Source of the DNA: Phoma sp. XZ068
Taxonomy: Eukaryota; Ascomycota; Dothideomycetes; Pleosporales; Didymellaceae
Assembly (NCBI GenBank): GCA_004835665.1
Contig: RBKR01000013.1
Span: forward strand, 868,001 to 932,000
Length of the DNA stretch: 64,000 nt
Direction of reading: 5' to 3'
Positions 33,501 to 45,258 of this stretch are shown here, in pieces (within the stretch, counting starts at the first letter, position 1; every line of letters starts with the position of its first letter). The notes beneath the pieces are model-generated. The model searched no databases and was not told the DNA's origin. It saw only the letters and a list, made by a program, of their open reading frames with translations. The position numbers were made by a program, and so were the translations under genes.

Positions 33501-34382
33501 GAAGATCGGCAATCGCATCAGCAACACGATTTGGGAAGCGAGACTTGACCCATCTGTCAAGCCAGGACCAATGTCAACAAGAGAACAGAGGCTGCGCTTC
33601 ATCACGGCCAAATACTCGGACCGAGCCTACGTCTCCCCCATTTCGCCGACTGTGTCACATTTTGGAACTCCTGATGAGACATTACTTGCCTCAGTTAAGA
33701 AGAACGACATCCAGAATGTCTTGTATGCTCTCGCGCTTCGAGGGAACCCGAACTCCCGAGATCGCTCACGAGGGACACACGCTGTGTTTTTGGCGCTCGC
33801 AGCGGCCGATCCTGCGTCTCCTTCTGCCTCTGCATCGCCTGCAACTTCACCTGGGCGTGATGCACGGCCGTCCACACCTCAGCCAGTACGCAAGCCTTTC
33901 CCTGTAGCTGAGCTGTTGCTGCAAAACGGTGCAGATCTACCGATAACAGCGGCACCCATCCCACTCAGCCCATCGGCACGTCAATACCTCGACTTCAAAG
34001 CCGACCAGAAGACCGGGAAACGTGTAGTGCCTGTAGTACCTGGGGGTCAGCCAAACCCCAGTGGCGATGTTCTCCCGGCACTCCCACATATTACAGCTGG
34101 CAACGGTAGTACTCCTTCCGAGCGAGCGCGTGACCGGGAGGCACGGCTACAGAAACGCGTCTCTGCTAGTGGAAGGTTGGTGAAGAATACATTCCAAGAT
34201 TTTGCGGAAGGTAAGCGCGGCTCGTAGGGCTAGCTGACGCTTACTCGTTTTGTTTGCTTCTAGTTTATACCTGCCTTGGATGGCTTGCGGAATTGCTCGA
34301 TGGGCGTCGACAGGATGACAGCGATGTGTACATGACTGCTCAGCGACTAATGGCGTGTGGGAAGCGGATCAATCTTGAATGA
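30531..34382 (+). CDS. csx2: BAR-PH-ArfGAP protein (Csx2-like Arf GTPase activator)
   Basis: The seven-exon model is 30531-30594, 30648-30781, 30833-31237, 31287-31353, 31403-32795, 32841-34210 and 34264-34382, 1183 aa with consistent phases. The start reads MGQVASRAGEGESLYLRDQT and then RFSVAACNITNARG. A BAR-type coiled coil spans about residues 330-560 (LEQKTGNMRMRWKKVLKRAE, IDHYFDKIAKDILAYE, KDYYQYLGRYLGQRQDSLKE). A PH domain follows around 660-780 (KQGLLWALSR, FWIVLDQGKLSEYTNWK, DDLRSWISAVNNALQ). The ArfGAP zinc finger near 840 is CADCSSENKADWVSINLGIV followed by ICIECSGIHRSLGTHIT, fitting CX2CX16CX2C with the catalytic Arg. By family knowledge it stimulates GTP hydrolysis on Arf and senses membrane curvature in Golgi/endosome traffic. 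The last exon adds an ankyrin-like helix. The donor of intron 3 (GTTCGT) is weak but required by the frame. Confidence 0.9.
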
Positions 34383-34902
34383 CAGCTATTTTGCTTAGCG
34401 GGCTTTGGATGGCCTTGATAATGTCTACACACTGCAGCCTTGCTTATGCCTTCCTCTCACTTGTGTCGCTTCTCCAGCTTTGACTGACAGTGATGAGTCA
34501 AAAAGGCTATCCAGAACACCCATGTACACGTAACGCACTTGCTACCGTGGATGCGACCAAGGACAGAGTGTAGCATAGCCATGACAATGAGTTCTTGAGT
34601 CAATAGACCTTGACTCAGAGCACAGCAAAGAGCAACTACGTATTGTTCCTTCTACAAGCCGCAGCTCAGCCTGACGGTTTTCGAACTCTACGATTGCAGT
34701 GGTTGGGCAACTTGTTTTTGAGTCAAATGGACCTTTCCTTCGCAGTCACAGTGTTACAACGAGTCAGAGATTTGGTGCGCCCAAAATGTGAGTGTAGGTG
34801 TTTCCACGTGACCAACTGCGCCCCACTAGCGCCGCTCAGCGCAGCACAGAATTTCGACGAAATTAAGAGGCCGTGACCCCACCTAAGCATCGACAACACA
34901 AC
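34383..34902. other. Intergenic region with clustered bZIP sites
   Basis: A same-strand gap between the ArfGAP stop and the eIF3b start. Four perfect TGASTCA sites occur within 34494-34725, given as a separate entry. No coding feature is supportable. Confidence 0.7.
34494..34725. promoter_or_regulatory. Cluster of four TGASTCA bZIP sites before eIF3b
   Basis: Perfect heptamers lie at 34494-34500 (TGAGTCA), 34596-34602 (TGAGTCA), 34611-34617 (TGACTCA) and 34719-34725 (TGAGTCA). Two of them sit in a near-duplicate module, TTGAGTCAATAGACCTT (34595) and TTGAGTCAAATGGACCTT (34718). TGASTCA is the Gcn4/CPC1/AP-1 consensus. The eIF3b start is 178-409 bp downstream. Functional use is inferred. Confidence 0.6.
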
Positions 34903-37214
34903 ATGGCGCCTTCATACGAGAACCTCCCGCTGGAGGAAGACGAGTTCGACGAGTCTCAAATCGACTTTACCGATATCGAAGAACAGTTCCAAGTGCGCCT
35001 CGACGAGGGCCTCGACGCCTTTGTCGTTATCGACGGCTTGCCCGTTGTCCCCGAGGACAGCAAGTCCAAGCTCGTCAAGTTCGTGTTGAGGAAGCTGAAC
35101 AGCGTGGGACGCGTCAAGGATGATGGCGTGCACATGCCAGTAGGCGAGGATGGCAAGACCGAGGGGTATGTGGGCATCTGAGGGCGCGAGGATCGCAAGC
35201 ATTGTTCTTGCGACTGCGCGACTTGCAGGCGACCCGGTACTGACTGCCTCATAGTTACGCCTTTGTTGAGTACAGCGCGCCCGCCGAGGCTATCGCAGCC
35301 GTCAAGCAGCTCCACGGAACCCCGCTCGACAAGAAGCACACCATGGCTGTCAACAAGCTCACCGATATCGACCGCTACGGAAAGGAGGGCCGCATCGATG
35401 ACGAGTACCACGCGCCCGAGATCCCGCCGTTTGAGCAGAAGGAGCACTTGAGGTGGTGGTTGGGAGACTCCGACGGCCGTGATCAAGTCGCCATGTACCG
35501 CGGCGAGAAGGTTGGCGTGTTCTGGAACGACAAGGAGGACCAGCCCGAGGTTGTTGTCGACCGTGAGAACTGGACAGAGTCTTTTATCCAGTGGTCACCG
35601 CGCGGAACTTTCCTTACCTCGATTCACGCCCAGGGTGTGCAGCTGTGGGGTGGCAAGGCATGGAGCAGACAAAAGCGATTCGCGCATCCCGGTGTCAACC
35701 TGGTCGACTACTCGCCTGGCGAGAACTACCTGACCACCTGGTCGCACCGCCCCCTGCAGGTCGATGAGAACCACCCTGTCCCATCTCTTTCGCTCGAGGA
35801 GGACGGCAAGAACTACATTATCTGGGACATTGCGACTGGCAAGCCCCTGCGCTCGTTCGCCACAATCGACGTCCCCAGCGGTATCGATGCGGACGGCAAC
35901 CCTATCAAGAAGAAGATGCAGTGGCCGACGTTCAAGTGGTCCGCCGATGACAAGTACGTTGCTCGTCTGACCCAGGGCCATTCTATCTCAATCTACGAGC
36001 TACCCAGGATGAACCTGCTGGACAAGTCTTCTATCAAGATCGAGGGTGTTGTAGACTTCGAGTGGGCCCCGGCCACTCCCAAGCGCGACGGCATCAAGAC
36101 ATACGAGCAGCTGTTCTGCTACTGGACTCCTGAGCTCGGCAGCAACCCCGCGAAGGTCGGTCTGATGTCCATTCCCTCAAAGGAGATTGTCCGTACACGG
36201 AACCTCTTCAACGTCTCTGATGCTAAGCTCCACTGGCAATCTGAGGCCGCCTATGTTTGCGTCAAGGTGGACCGTCACTCAAAGTCCAAGAAGTCCCTTG
36301 CCACAAACCTCGAGATCTTCCGCGTTCGCGAGAAGGGTGTACCTGTCGAGGTTGTCGATTCTATCAAGGACGCAGTCATCAACTTTGCCTGGGAACCCAA
36401 GGGTAACCGATTCGTTCTCATCACCACCGGTGAGGTCGTTGTCCAGGCCGCCGTTCCCCCCAAGACCGCGGTTTCCTTCTTCGCCCCTGAGAAGCTCAAG
36501 GGTGGTGCCCCCGGTAACTTCCGTCACATCCGCACTGTCGACAAGAAGAACAGTAACGCTATCTACTGGTCGCCTAGGGGTCGTTTCGTCGTTGTCGCTG
36601 CCCTCCAGTCTCAACAGTCTTTCGATCTCGACTTCTGGGATCTCAGTTTCGAGAAGCCCAAGGATGAGTCTGAGAAGGGTGAGAAGGAACTTCTCGCCAA
36701 CTTGCAGCTCATGGATACGGCTGAGCACTACGGTGTGACCGACATCGAGTGGGACCCTACGGGCCGCTACGTCGCCACCGTTGCCAGTGCTTTCCGTCAC
36801 CGCATGGAGAACGGTTACCACCTGTACGACTTCAGGGGTACTCTTCTGCGTGAGGAGCACATTGACGGCTTCAAGCAGCTCTTGTGGCGTCCCCGTCCTC
36901 CCACACTCCTGTCCAAGGAGGAGCAGGCCGAGATCCGCAAGAACCTCCGCAACTACTCCAAGGTCTTCGACGAGCAGGATGTCGCCAAGAAGAGCTCTGC
37001 CAACCGCGCTGTTATCGAGGCCCGCAGGGAGATGCTCCAGGAATGGCACTCGTGGCGCGAGCAAGTCCAGGAGAGGCTGCGCGAGGAGGGCGCTGATCTT
37101 GAGATTGCCGCTGCCAAGGGCGAGGTACCCGGCGATGCTGAGGATGTTCCCGGTGAGGAGATTGAGGAGATTGTTGAGGAGATCATTGAGGAGTCCGAGG
37201 AGATTATCAACTAG
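34903..37214 (+). CDS. PRT1: Translation initiation factor eIF3 subunit b
   Basis: Two exons, 34903-35165 and 35255-37214, with an 89-bp intron that joins GEDGKTEG to YAFVEYSAPAEA, restoring the RNP1 strand of the RRM; 740 aa. The N-terminus MAPSYENLPLEEDEFDESQI is acidic. The RRM (about residues 38-125) follows, including AFVVIDGLPVVPEDSKSKLV. A WD/propeller body of about 450 residues contains WSPRGTFLTSIHAQGVQLWG, YSPGENYLTTWSH and NFAWEPKGNRFVLITTGEV. The C-terminal helix (LLWRPRPPTLLSKEEQAEI and an acidic end) binds eIF3i/g in known complexes. Its role is as scaffold of eIF3 on the 40S subunit. Codon use is strongly biased to C-ending codons, as expected for a highly expressed gene. It converges on the SDR gene with a 125-bp gap. 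Confidence 0.95.
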
Positions 37215-37339
37215 ATATCATTCGATGCGGGATAGTCTAGTGTATGTAGATGCGAAAACGGATGTACGAGCGATGACTAGAGACCAGATCCATTTGTTCA
37301 GTGACTATTCTGAAGTCTTTCATTATTCTTTGCCCTCTC

Positions 37340-38648
37340 TTACGACCAGCCACCATTCTCTTTCTTCACAGACCGTTTCCCAATCACTCCCTTATACCAC
37401 TCACAGCTCCGCCGAATCCCCTCGTCCAAATCTACCTTCGGCCTATAATGCAGCACTCTCATCGCTTTATGTATACTCACATACCGATATCTACACACAT
37501 CGCCAACCACACCCCTACTCATAGCCCCTTGGACACCCGTCGCCCACGAGAAAATCTCCACGCCCAGCCCCATCCACCACACCACTCTCTCGGGAACTCT
37601 AACCTCAAACGGCGGCACATGGCCAAACTCGCGCCAAATCCCCAAGCACAAGTCCCTCATCGGCACAGGCGCGCCGTTGGTAATGAAAAACGCCTCGCCG
37701 GCTGCAGTCTGGCTGTTTAGCAGGTTGGCGACGGCGAGAACGTGCGCGTCGGCGACGTTGCTGACGTAGACGTAGTCCTGGAGGTTTTCGCCGGCGCCGA
37801 GGATGTAGGGCGTTTGGTGCGCGGCGATGCAGGCGTGCATGGCTGGGATTACTGTGGGGTCGTTGGGGCCGAAGATGGGTGCGGAGCGGAGGGAGCAGGT
37901 GGCGAAGGAGCGGTCTGGGGTGTTGGCGTGGAGGACGAGGTTTTCGGCGATGGTCTGGGAGGTGTTAGATCGTGGATGGGCGCGTATAGAGGGAGGTATT
38001 TCGGGACGACATGTCTCCGTCCTTGGGAGGATATGTCTGGACAGAGGAGTACGGGGTATTTTGCGTACAGTGGATGTCTAGGGTGTGCAGGAAATGCTTC
38101 GCAGGCCATCTCGACTATAGAGGATTGAGGATAGAATGGAAAGGTGCAATGGAGAGTCGATCCGAACCTACCTTACTCTGGCCGTAGCTCGTTGTCGCCC
38201 GTCCAGTCGGCCACTCCTCATCCACATTCCTAAAGTCTTTCTCCAGCTCATCCAGCACCACCGTAACACTGCTCGTATACACGAGTCCTTTCGCACCACA
38301 CTCTCTGCTTGCATTGAGCACATTCCGAGTTCCTTCGACATTGACTGTGAATTCGCCCTCTTTATTCTTCATCGAGTATCGCGCTACGCCTACGCGGTAT
38401 ACACCTACTGTATGCACCACCATTGCAGGTTTTGCCTCATCAAAGACTTTTCGGAGGGCTTCGTAGTCAAGGATGTTGGCGCGCACGTACCGCACATCTT
38501 GGGTGAATGTACAAGTACCCAAAGCCGGCGGGTTGATGTCGATGGCGGTTACCTCGTAGCGCTCTGTGGCAAGAAGTGCGGACACAATCTCTGTGCCCAA
38601 GAAACCACATCCGCCTGTGACTAAGACCCGCGTTCGTTCCGTAGACAT
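37340..38648 (-). CDS. 3beta-HSD / sterol-dehydrogenase-like extended SDR
   Basis: Two exons, 38648-38172 and 37954-37340, 363 aa. The 217-bp intron joins SYGQSK to TIAENLVLHAN, completing the active-site YxxxK (YGQSK) and the following helix. The N-terminal Rossmann motif is VLVTGGCGFLGTEIV. Then come VRANILDYEALRKVFDEAKP and VYTSSVTVVLDE with the catalytic Ser. The C-terminal half has LRSAPIFGPNDPTVIPAMHA, DYVYVSNVADAHVLAVANLL and an ITNGAPVPMRDLC segment typical of the 3-beta-HSD/Erg26 family. Likely it oxidises a 3-hydroxysteroid or sterol carboxylate with NAD(P), but the substrate is not predictable; a secondary-metabolite ketoreductase is the alternative. There is no clear C-terminal membrane anchor. 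It is divergent from the NAT9-like gene across a 526-bp promoter holding a 16-bp palindrome. Confidence 0.82.
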
Positions 38649-39174
38649 TGTTGTTTTGATGTGATGGTGGAGAGATGGACAGCTGGCTATACGGCAGGAT
38701 TCATGTGCTGCCAAGTTGGTTCCCAGCTCTTGTCCGCATGTTCGTCCGTTGCTCTTGGTATCTAACGTCTGACTCTCTAAATACTCATACGTGCTATTGC
38801 TCGATTCCTCTTTGATTGGACATGGGTTCCTGTGTTGCAAATGGAGGGAAAACAGGGAGCCGTGATGGAGATGCCGGATAGTAGACCTGGAAGAAGCTGT
38901 GCCGTAAGAAGCTAGTCATCAACACTGCATTCCGAAATTTCGGAACCGTTCCAGCGCCCATCAAGCTGTCACAACCCGTAGCTGTCACAACTTGCCAAAG
39001 TAGTAAATTGACGGTACATCGCTGAACCAAGACGCCGTTGGACAGGCTTAGTAGCAGTTCATTGCTCGTTCATACCAACTGCAAACCGACTTCTAGCTCC
39101 CAAGGCCTCCCCCACTCACTCGTTCACAAGTCAAAGTCTAAACCAAAATATTTGATTCCAGGAAATCAGTCAAG
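38649..39174. other. Divergent promoter region, SDR and NAT9-like genes
   Basis: 526 bp between two divergent start codons. A 16-bp perfect palindrome sits near the middle. No coding content is supportable. Confidence 0.6.
38930..38945. promoter_or_regulatory. 16-bp perfect palindrome TTCCGAAATTTCGGAA
   Basis: It is identical to its reverse complement and contains CCG-N6-CGG, an arrangement of triplets used by dimeric Zn2Cys6 regulators. It lies 282 bp from the SDR start and 230 bp from the NAT9-like start. The binding protein is unknown. Confidence 0.5.
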
Positions 39175-40069
39175 ATGAAGATCAACGAGTTCCGCAGTAT
39201 GTCTCAAATGTAGCTGTTTACTTTTTCATGGCTAACGATTTCCACAGGCATTATGACCCCGCGCATTCTCCTGGTTCCCTACAGCGCACACCATGTACCC
39301 ACATATCATGAATGGATGCAAGATGAGGTACGTATCCCTCCGTGCATACAAAGCAGGCCCTGCTAACCGATTCTACCAGGACATCCAAAAAGCGACTGCC
39401 TCAGAGCCTCTGACCCTCGAAGAAGAATATTCTATGCAGCGCTCCTGGCGCGAGGATGCGGACAAACTAACCTTCATCGTCTGTACCCATCATGGAGAAC
39501 AGTACTATAACGACATTATCGGACATCCTCGGACACGCTCAATCATCCCTGGTAAACAGGATGCGCCGGAGTGGATGATAGGAGATGTGAATCTGTTCCT
39601 TTACGATGACGAGGACGAAGACGAAGACGAAGACGAAGACGAGGAAGGCAAAAGTGAAAGCACGAAAGAGAAGCCCAGAAGCGTAATCGGTGAGCTTGAG
39701 ATAATGATTGCCCGCAAAGATCAGCAGGGCAAGGGCATGGCACAGGAGACACTGAAAGCGTTTATGTCGTATATCCAGGCTGAGTTGGACGGCATAGTGT
39801 TCGAGTATGCAGGGAGAAAGGAGACTGTGCTGAAGTATTTACGAGTCAAGATCGATAAGGACAATGCGCGGAGTTTAAAACTCTTCGAACGTGTAGGATT
39901 TGTCAGGACAAGCGCAGAACCTAATTACTTTGGAGAGGTGGAGCTTAGGACGCCGGTTGTGGAGGGGAAGATGAAGGATGTTGAGAGTGCGATTGGGCTG
40001 GAGGGTTTCGGTAGGGTGGTGAGGTATGAGGTGGAAGGCTATGGAGATAGAAATCTCAATTGCTATTGA
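39175..40069 (+). CDS. NAT9-like GNAT N-acetyltransferase
   Basis: The three-exon model is 39175-39196, 39248-39327 and 39380-40069, 263 aa. The joined start reads MKINEFRSIMTPRILLVPYS, followed by PTYHEWMQDEDIQKATASEP and LTLEEEYSMQRSWREDADK, a close match in order and spacing to the NAT9 family. WMIGDVNLFL and GELEIMIARKDQQGKGMAQE (acetyl-CoA loop R/QxxGxG/A) form the GNAT core, and NARSLKLFERVGF is the C-terminal motif. An acidic run (DDEDEDEDEDEDEEG, about residues 105-120) encoded by GAC/GAA repeats interrupts the fold between strands. By family knowledge human NAT9 acts on tubulin-related substrates; the fungal substrate is unknown. Confidence 0.9.
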
Positions 40070-40438
40070 TACCTAGTACGTGCAATTGGACATGAAGGCG
40101 TCTGCCCAGAATAGAGATGTCATAACCAATTTACAGGCCATTCGCGGCTTGAATGAAGCTTATTCAGACAACTCCACATTCTGTGGTTGGTGCTAAACCT
40201 TGATTATTGTGCAGGAACACTCGGGCAGTGTACTGTTAACATGTGATTCAGAAACTGCAGGCATATCAAACTGCAACGCTAGTGGACAGTTTTCAGATCC
40301 AGTTGAATTAGAAGAGCAACGTAACAGATTCTATATGGCTATGCTATGCTACGCTAAATACAGACGACAACTGGACTGAATCTGCGGAGCATCCATAGGA
40401 GACTCCTGTCCTTGGTGAAAATATTCTCTTACAATCAT
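40070..40438. other. Convergent intergenic region
   Basis: An AT-leaning 369-bp stretch between the NAT9-like stop and the PDR transporter stop. It probably holds both 3' ends. Nothing else was seen. Confidence 0.6.
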
Positions 40439-43400
40439 CTACGCCTCACCCTTACTCTGCTTCTTTTTACCTTTGCCCTTGACCATTTTCACGCCCTTGC
40501 CTAATGTGCTAAACAACCTTCCAAACCCAAAGCTCCATCCTTTGATCCTCACACTCCAGACAAAGAAATAAACCAGTGCCCAATTGCTGATGCAGAAGGC
40601 GAGGAAGGTACCAAAATTTCTCCACTTTTGGCTAGCCTGGATGTTGAGTGTAGCCAAGTAGTCGTTGCCAGTAGTGTAGGGGCAGTACATGCAACCAGTG
40701 CTGGCGTCGGGGTTGAGGAGATAGCCAGGGGCTTGTTGGAGGAAGCTGCCAGCGTAGCTAGAACAGGTTTGACCCGGCGGTGCATCGAACTGCGCGGTCT
40801 CTTGAGAGGTACATTGGACCGGGACACCGTCAAGTGTTGCGGCGAGGACACCACCAATCCAATACGTGGACGGGTTCACGTAGTACATCCAGTACTTCCA
40901 GAAGACCGGAAGCATAGCGTACGGTCGCACAACACCGTTGAAAAGACTGAACATAACGAAGAAGAACGGCAGCACGTTGCTAATGACGGTGAAGGATGGT
41001 GCGAAGGCGCAGATCCACTGTCCCCAGCTGCTGATGAACAGCCAAAAGAGCATTGTCATGAGGAAGACATAGCCAGCGGTAGAGCTGTCGGTGGGAAGGC
41101 CGGTCGGATAATACCAGATGAGCCAATACAGGACCGACCCAACGATGGCACCTGGGATTTCGCAGACGACTTGCGCGGTGACCTAGGGCAATGTTAGAGC
41201 TATCGGATTTACTTCATAATTTGGGAATAGTCGACGCATTAGTGGTACTTGTTTGGAGTTGTACAACGAAGGACCGACCAACAGAGACGGAAATTAGGGC
41301 AGGGGGTACTCACAAAGGCAAACCATCCATAGATCCTGGACGGTAGTTCGCGCGCTTGCCACAATGCCATGTTCTGGTAGAACTTTGGTACAACAGAGTT
41401 GACGATGGTAGGTGGAATCAAGATGATCAAGAAAGCCGTGAACATCCTATTCTGCATATCGGCGATGGAGTTGCCAAGTTGCCAGAAAGTGAAACCATTG
41501 AAGATGCCAATGATGACAGCGGTGAAGAGCTTGCCGTAGACGTAGGATGGGTCGCGCCACTGTTGAATAAAGGTGCGCTTAGTGAGCATGGTAGTTTGTA
41601 ACCACGCAGAAGCAGCGAATTCGGACTCCTCTCCAGTGTCTTCACCGGCTGGAGCCTTCTGGCTGCGCTCACTCTTGAGGCGGTCAATCTCGTTGAGCAC
41701 CTCCTTGGCGTTGTCAGACTTGAGCCATTCTTCGTTCCAGTTGATGCGCTTGCCATCCTTGCGTTTGACTGGCTTCGCTGCCGTTTCGAGGATGAACTCA
41801 GCAACGTTTTTGCTGGGAGGACACTGAACGCCACGATCGCCGAAATACTTGATTACGTCCTTGCCATTTTCGCCGACTGGGCCAAAGTAGAATGTGTTGC
41901 CACCAGGGTTGAGGGCGAGGATCATGTCGAACTGCTGGATAAGAACACTGCTAGGCTGGTGAATGGTGCAGACAATTGCTTGACCTGCAGCTGCCAATTT
42001 CTTCAGGAAGGTGACAATTGAGTAGGCTGAGTTGCTGTCGAGTCCACTTGTGGGCTCGTCCAAGAAGAGCAAGAGCGAAGGCTTCGCTGCAAGCTCAACA
42101 CCAATGGTCACACGCTTCTTTTGCTCCACACCCAAGCTGGATACAAGAGCATCCTGAACGTCCTGAAGCTCAAGTAGATCGATGATCTTGTTGACATAAT
42201 CGAGCTTCTCTTGGTGTGGGATGTTCTTGTCCTGGCGTAGGATGGCGGAGAACTCGAGCGCCTCCCGGATTGTCGCAGTGCCATCGTGCAGATCCATCTG
42301 TTCGCAGAAACCAGTACCACGCTGAAAGGCTTTGCCTAGATCTTTACCATCAACAAGCATCTCACCCGAAACAACGCCCGTGGTCTGACGTTGCGACAAT
42401 GTATTCAGCAAGGTTGACTTTCCAGCACCGGAGGCGCCAACGAGGGCGATCATGACTCCTGGCTTCGCGTAACCATTAACTTTGTTGAGAAGCTTGCGCT
42501 CGCCTCCCTGGTACGGTACGGTGTATTCGACATCTTTCCATGTGAACACGCTTTCGCTGCTGGAAATCGACGAAAGTGCCTCATCTTCTTTTGTGCCATC
42601 GGCGGTAGAGCTACCACTCGAGCTGCCTGCAACAACCTTCTCTTCATCATTCGACTCTTCTTTCACAAGCTTCTTTGCATGCTTCGACTTCTTGAAGACG
42701 AGAGCTCCACCGCCGCCTTTAGCAAAAGAGATGAACTCCGTTGCCCACACGGTAACGAGCAGGTACAGGACTGACAGCGCAATGACGACGCCAAAGTTAC
42801 GCCAGAGGTGGGATCGCGAGTACTCAAACGAGGTCTGGAGATACGAAGCCCCAGCAACAGTATCCGAGTTTGGCTGAGCACCAGTCAAGCTGCAGCCTTG
42901 ATACCGAGGATCGACACCAGGACCTTGTGGGACAAGCTGAGCAGGCGCGCACTCCATGGCTCGGTTGGAAAACTCATTGGTCAGGACTGCTTCGAACGAG
43001 TACGATATGGGGTTGATGTGGAACAGCCAACCGAACCAAATGTACTTGGAAAGTAGCAGTGGTTTTGGGATCACGTAACCGGTGAAGATGATGAGAATGT
43101 TGAGTGCCAGTCCAGCAAAGCGCACAGCATCATCGATCGTAGGCGACATTGCCGCGAACATCCGGTAAAGCGAGGTGATACAGAAGGTCGTAGTGTAGAT
43201 GTAGAGAAAGTAGATCCAGAACTTGCCGGCCTCGAGATCGAGTCCAGTCATGAAGTACATAATGATAGAGAAGGGGATGACTTGTGCCAGCAGCAGCGGG
43301 AAATCTTGCAGAACCCTGCCCAAACTGACAGCACTGGGTCGATAGAATGCGTAATCTTCGTGTCTTTTGACGACGTGTCGGCCAGAGACTGCCTTCATCA

Positions 43401-45258
43401 GCTCGGAGAGCTGAAGCCAGCCAAGAAACAGAATAGAGAAGAATAATGAACCACCTCTAGTAAATGCGCCGGACGTATCCAAGGACTGTCCATAGAACAG
43501 AGAGCCGACGATCAAGCCGTTGGAGATAATGATGAAGAACTTCGTATACAGCGTGGTCTTGTCACCCCATGTGAGCCAAAACTCACGCTTCGTACACGCT
43601 AGGACTTGTCGCACGAATGAAACAGTGAACGGTGAGTTCTTTGACTTAAGCTTGCTGTTGCTCTTGCTCTCCGCTACAGCACCCTCGAACTCCTTGGCGT
43701 CAGTGTAGTCATTTCTCTTGAGTTCTTCTTCGTAGGCGGTGATATCTCTTTGAATCTTCTGGTATGCCTCAGAGTTGCGGAAGGCCTTCTCGAGATCCTC
43801 GGGTGTCTTTGGAGCACTATCTTCATATCCTTCGCGGAATTTACGCTCCGTGGGGTCGGTGACGGCTGTAAGAAAGTCGGCAGTAGTCTGTCGCTCAGGG
43901 CATAAGAAGCCCAGGTCAAGGAAGTACTGCTTCGCTTCCTTGGCTGGACCCTCGTAGATGCAACGGCCTTGGTCAATGACCATAACTTTGTCCATCTGTT
44001 CGTAAATGCCTTCTCCAGCCTGGTAAAGGGTCACGAATGTTGTACGGTTGCTCAGGTCAGTCATGATGCGGAGCGACTTTGCGTAATCAAGGGCAGTCGA
44101 TGCATCAAGACCTCGTGTACTGTTGTCCCAACAGACGACGGTAGACTTTGCAGCGAGCGTCTCTGCAATAGACACACGCTTCCGCTCTCCACCAGATACA
44201 CCGCGGACATACTCATCTCCTACAGGGGTATACTTCGTATGCGAGATACCAAACATCTTTAGGAGAGCGTTAAGGATGATCGGGATCTCCTCCTTCCTGT
44301 GTTGCCGCGTCTTGGTAGTGAGTGCAAACATCAGTGTCTGCCAGACATTCAAGTTGGCGAAATGGACGTCGTCTTCCTCGTTGTAGTTGACCTCGCCACG
44401 GAACTGCTTCGCCTGCTTCTCGGCTGAAATACCGCCGTAGTGGACCTCGCCCTCGACCGCTGCGTAGCTCTCTCGATTGTTCGCAATTGCTTTCAGGAAA
44501 GTCGAGCATCCAGATCCAGGCCGTCCCAGCACAAGCATCATCTCTCCGTCCTTGAGCACTCCAGAGAAATTGTTGATGAGTGTCCGAGTTTGTTGATGAC
44601 GTCCAAGGCGTAAGGCAGGGAAGAAGCGTGTGACGAGTCGATAGAGGTCAGGACCAAATGTCCCCAAGATGGCATCGGGGACGGTCTTTGCAAACGTAGC
44701 TGTTGACCCAACACCCTTGACGTTGAGGCCTTTCCAGACAACGCCCACCTTTTTGGCTGACCTTCCATCCTTCCTCTTTTCAAAGTATCCCTCCTTCATA
44801 AACTCGCCGAGCTCGAAGTCGTCCTCCTTTTCGGCTGCCACCGCAGCATCAGCGGTCTCTTCGTCTTCTGCGGCCGTCGATTCGCCAGTTTGTGGGCGCG
44901 AAATGCGTGATTCCCGGCGAGACATGCTTCGGCGAGTGCTTTTTCTGCTAATGGTGCGCATGAGTCCATCATGGTTTCGTTCTGAGCGAGCGGTTTGCGA
45001 CCGTGTACGGGACAGCGTGGCGAGTTCCTCTCGCAGAGCATGTATATCTGCTGCTGCAGTTGTAGGGTCAAATCTGCCTGCATCAGATTCACCCCAGAGG
45101 CCTGTCCTGTGGACACCATCAGGGGTTGTGCTGTCGCTGCTGTCATCCCCACTTGCTACTCTTTCCTGTCCGTTTTCGATGTACTGGCTTTCATTGTGCC
45201 ATGGATTCCTCCTGGGATCCTGATCGTGCGGATCTTGGAAACTTTTGCTCCACAACAT
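40439..45258 (-). CDS. PDR-type (ABCG full-length) drug-efflux ABC transporter
   Basis: Two exons, 45258-41314 and 41182-40439, with a 131-bp intron that joins SRIYGWFAF to VTAQVVCEIPG; 1562 aa. The order is NBD1-TMD1-NBD2-TMD2. NBD1 has the PDR-typical degenerate Walker A GRPGSGCSTFLKAI (about residue 245), VSGGERKRVSIAE and WDNSTRGLDAST. NBD2 has the canonical GASGAGKSTLLNTLSQR, VEQKKRVTIGVELAAKP and LLLFLDEPTSGLDS. Each TMD has six predicted spans with Cys-containing extracellular loops before the last span. The N-terminal 190 residues are charged and Ser/Arg-rich. By family knowledge these plasma-membrane pumps export azoles, plant defence compounds or own metabolites. No frame damage is seen. 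CGG direct repeats lie upstream. Confidence 0.94.

Noticed and set aside
36279..37064. 261-codon minus-strand open frame inside eIF3b
   Set aside because: An antisense artefact of biased codons in a highly expressed gene.
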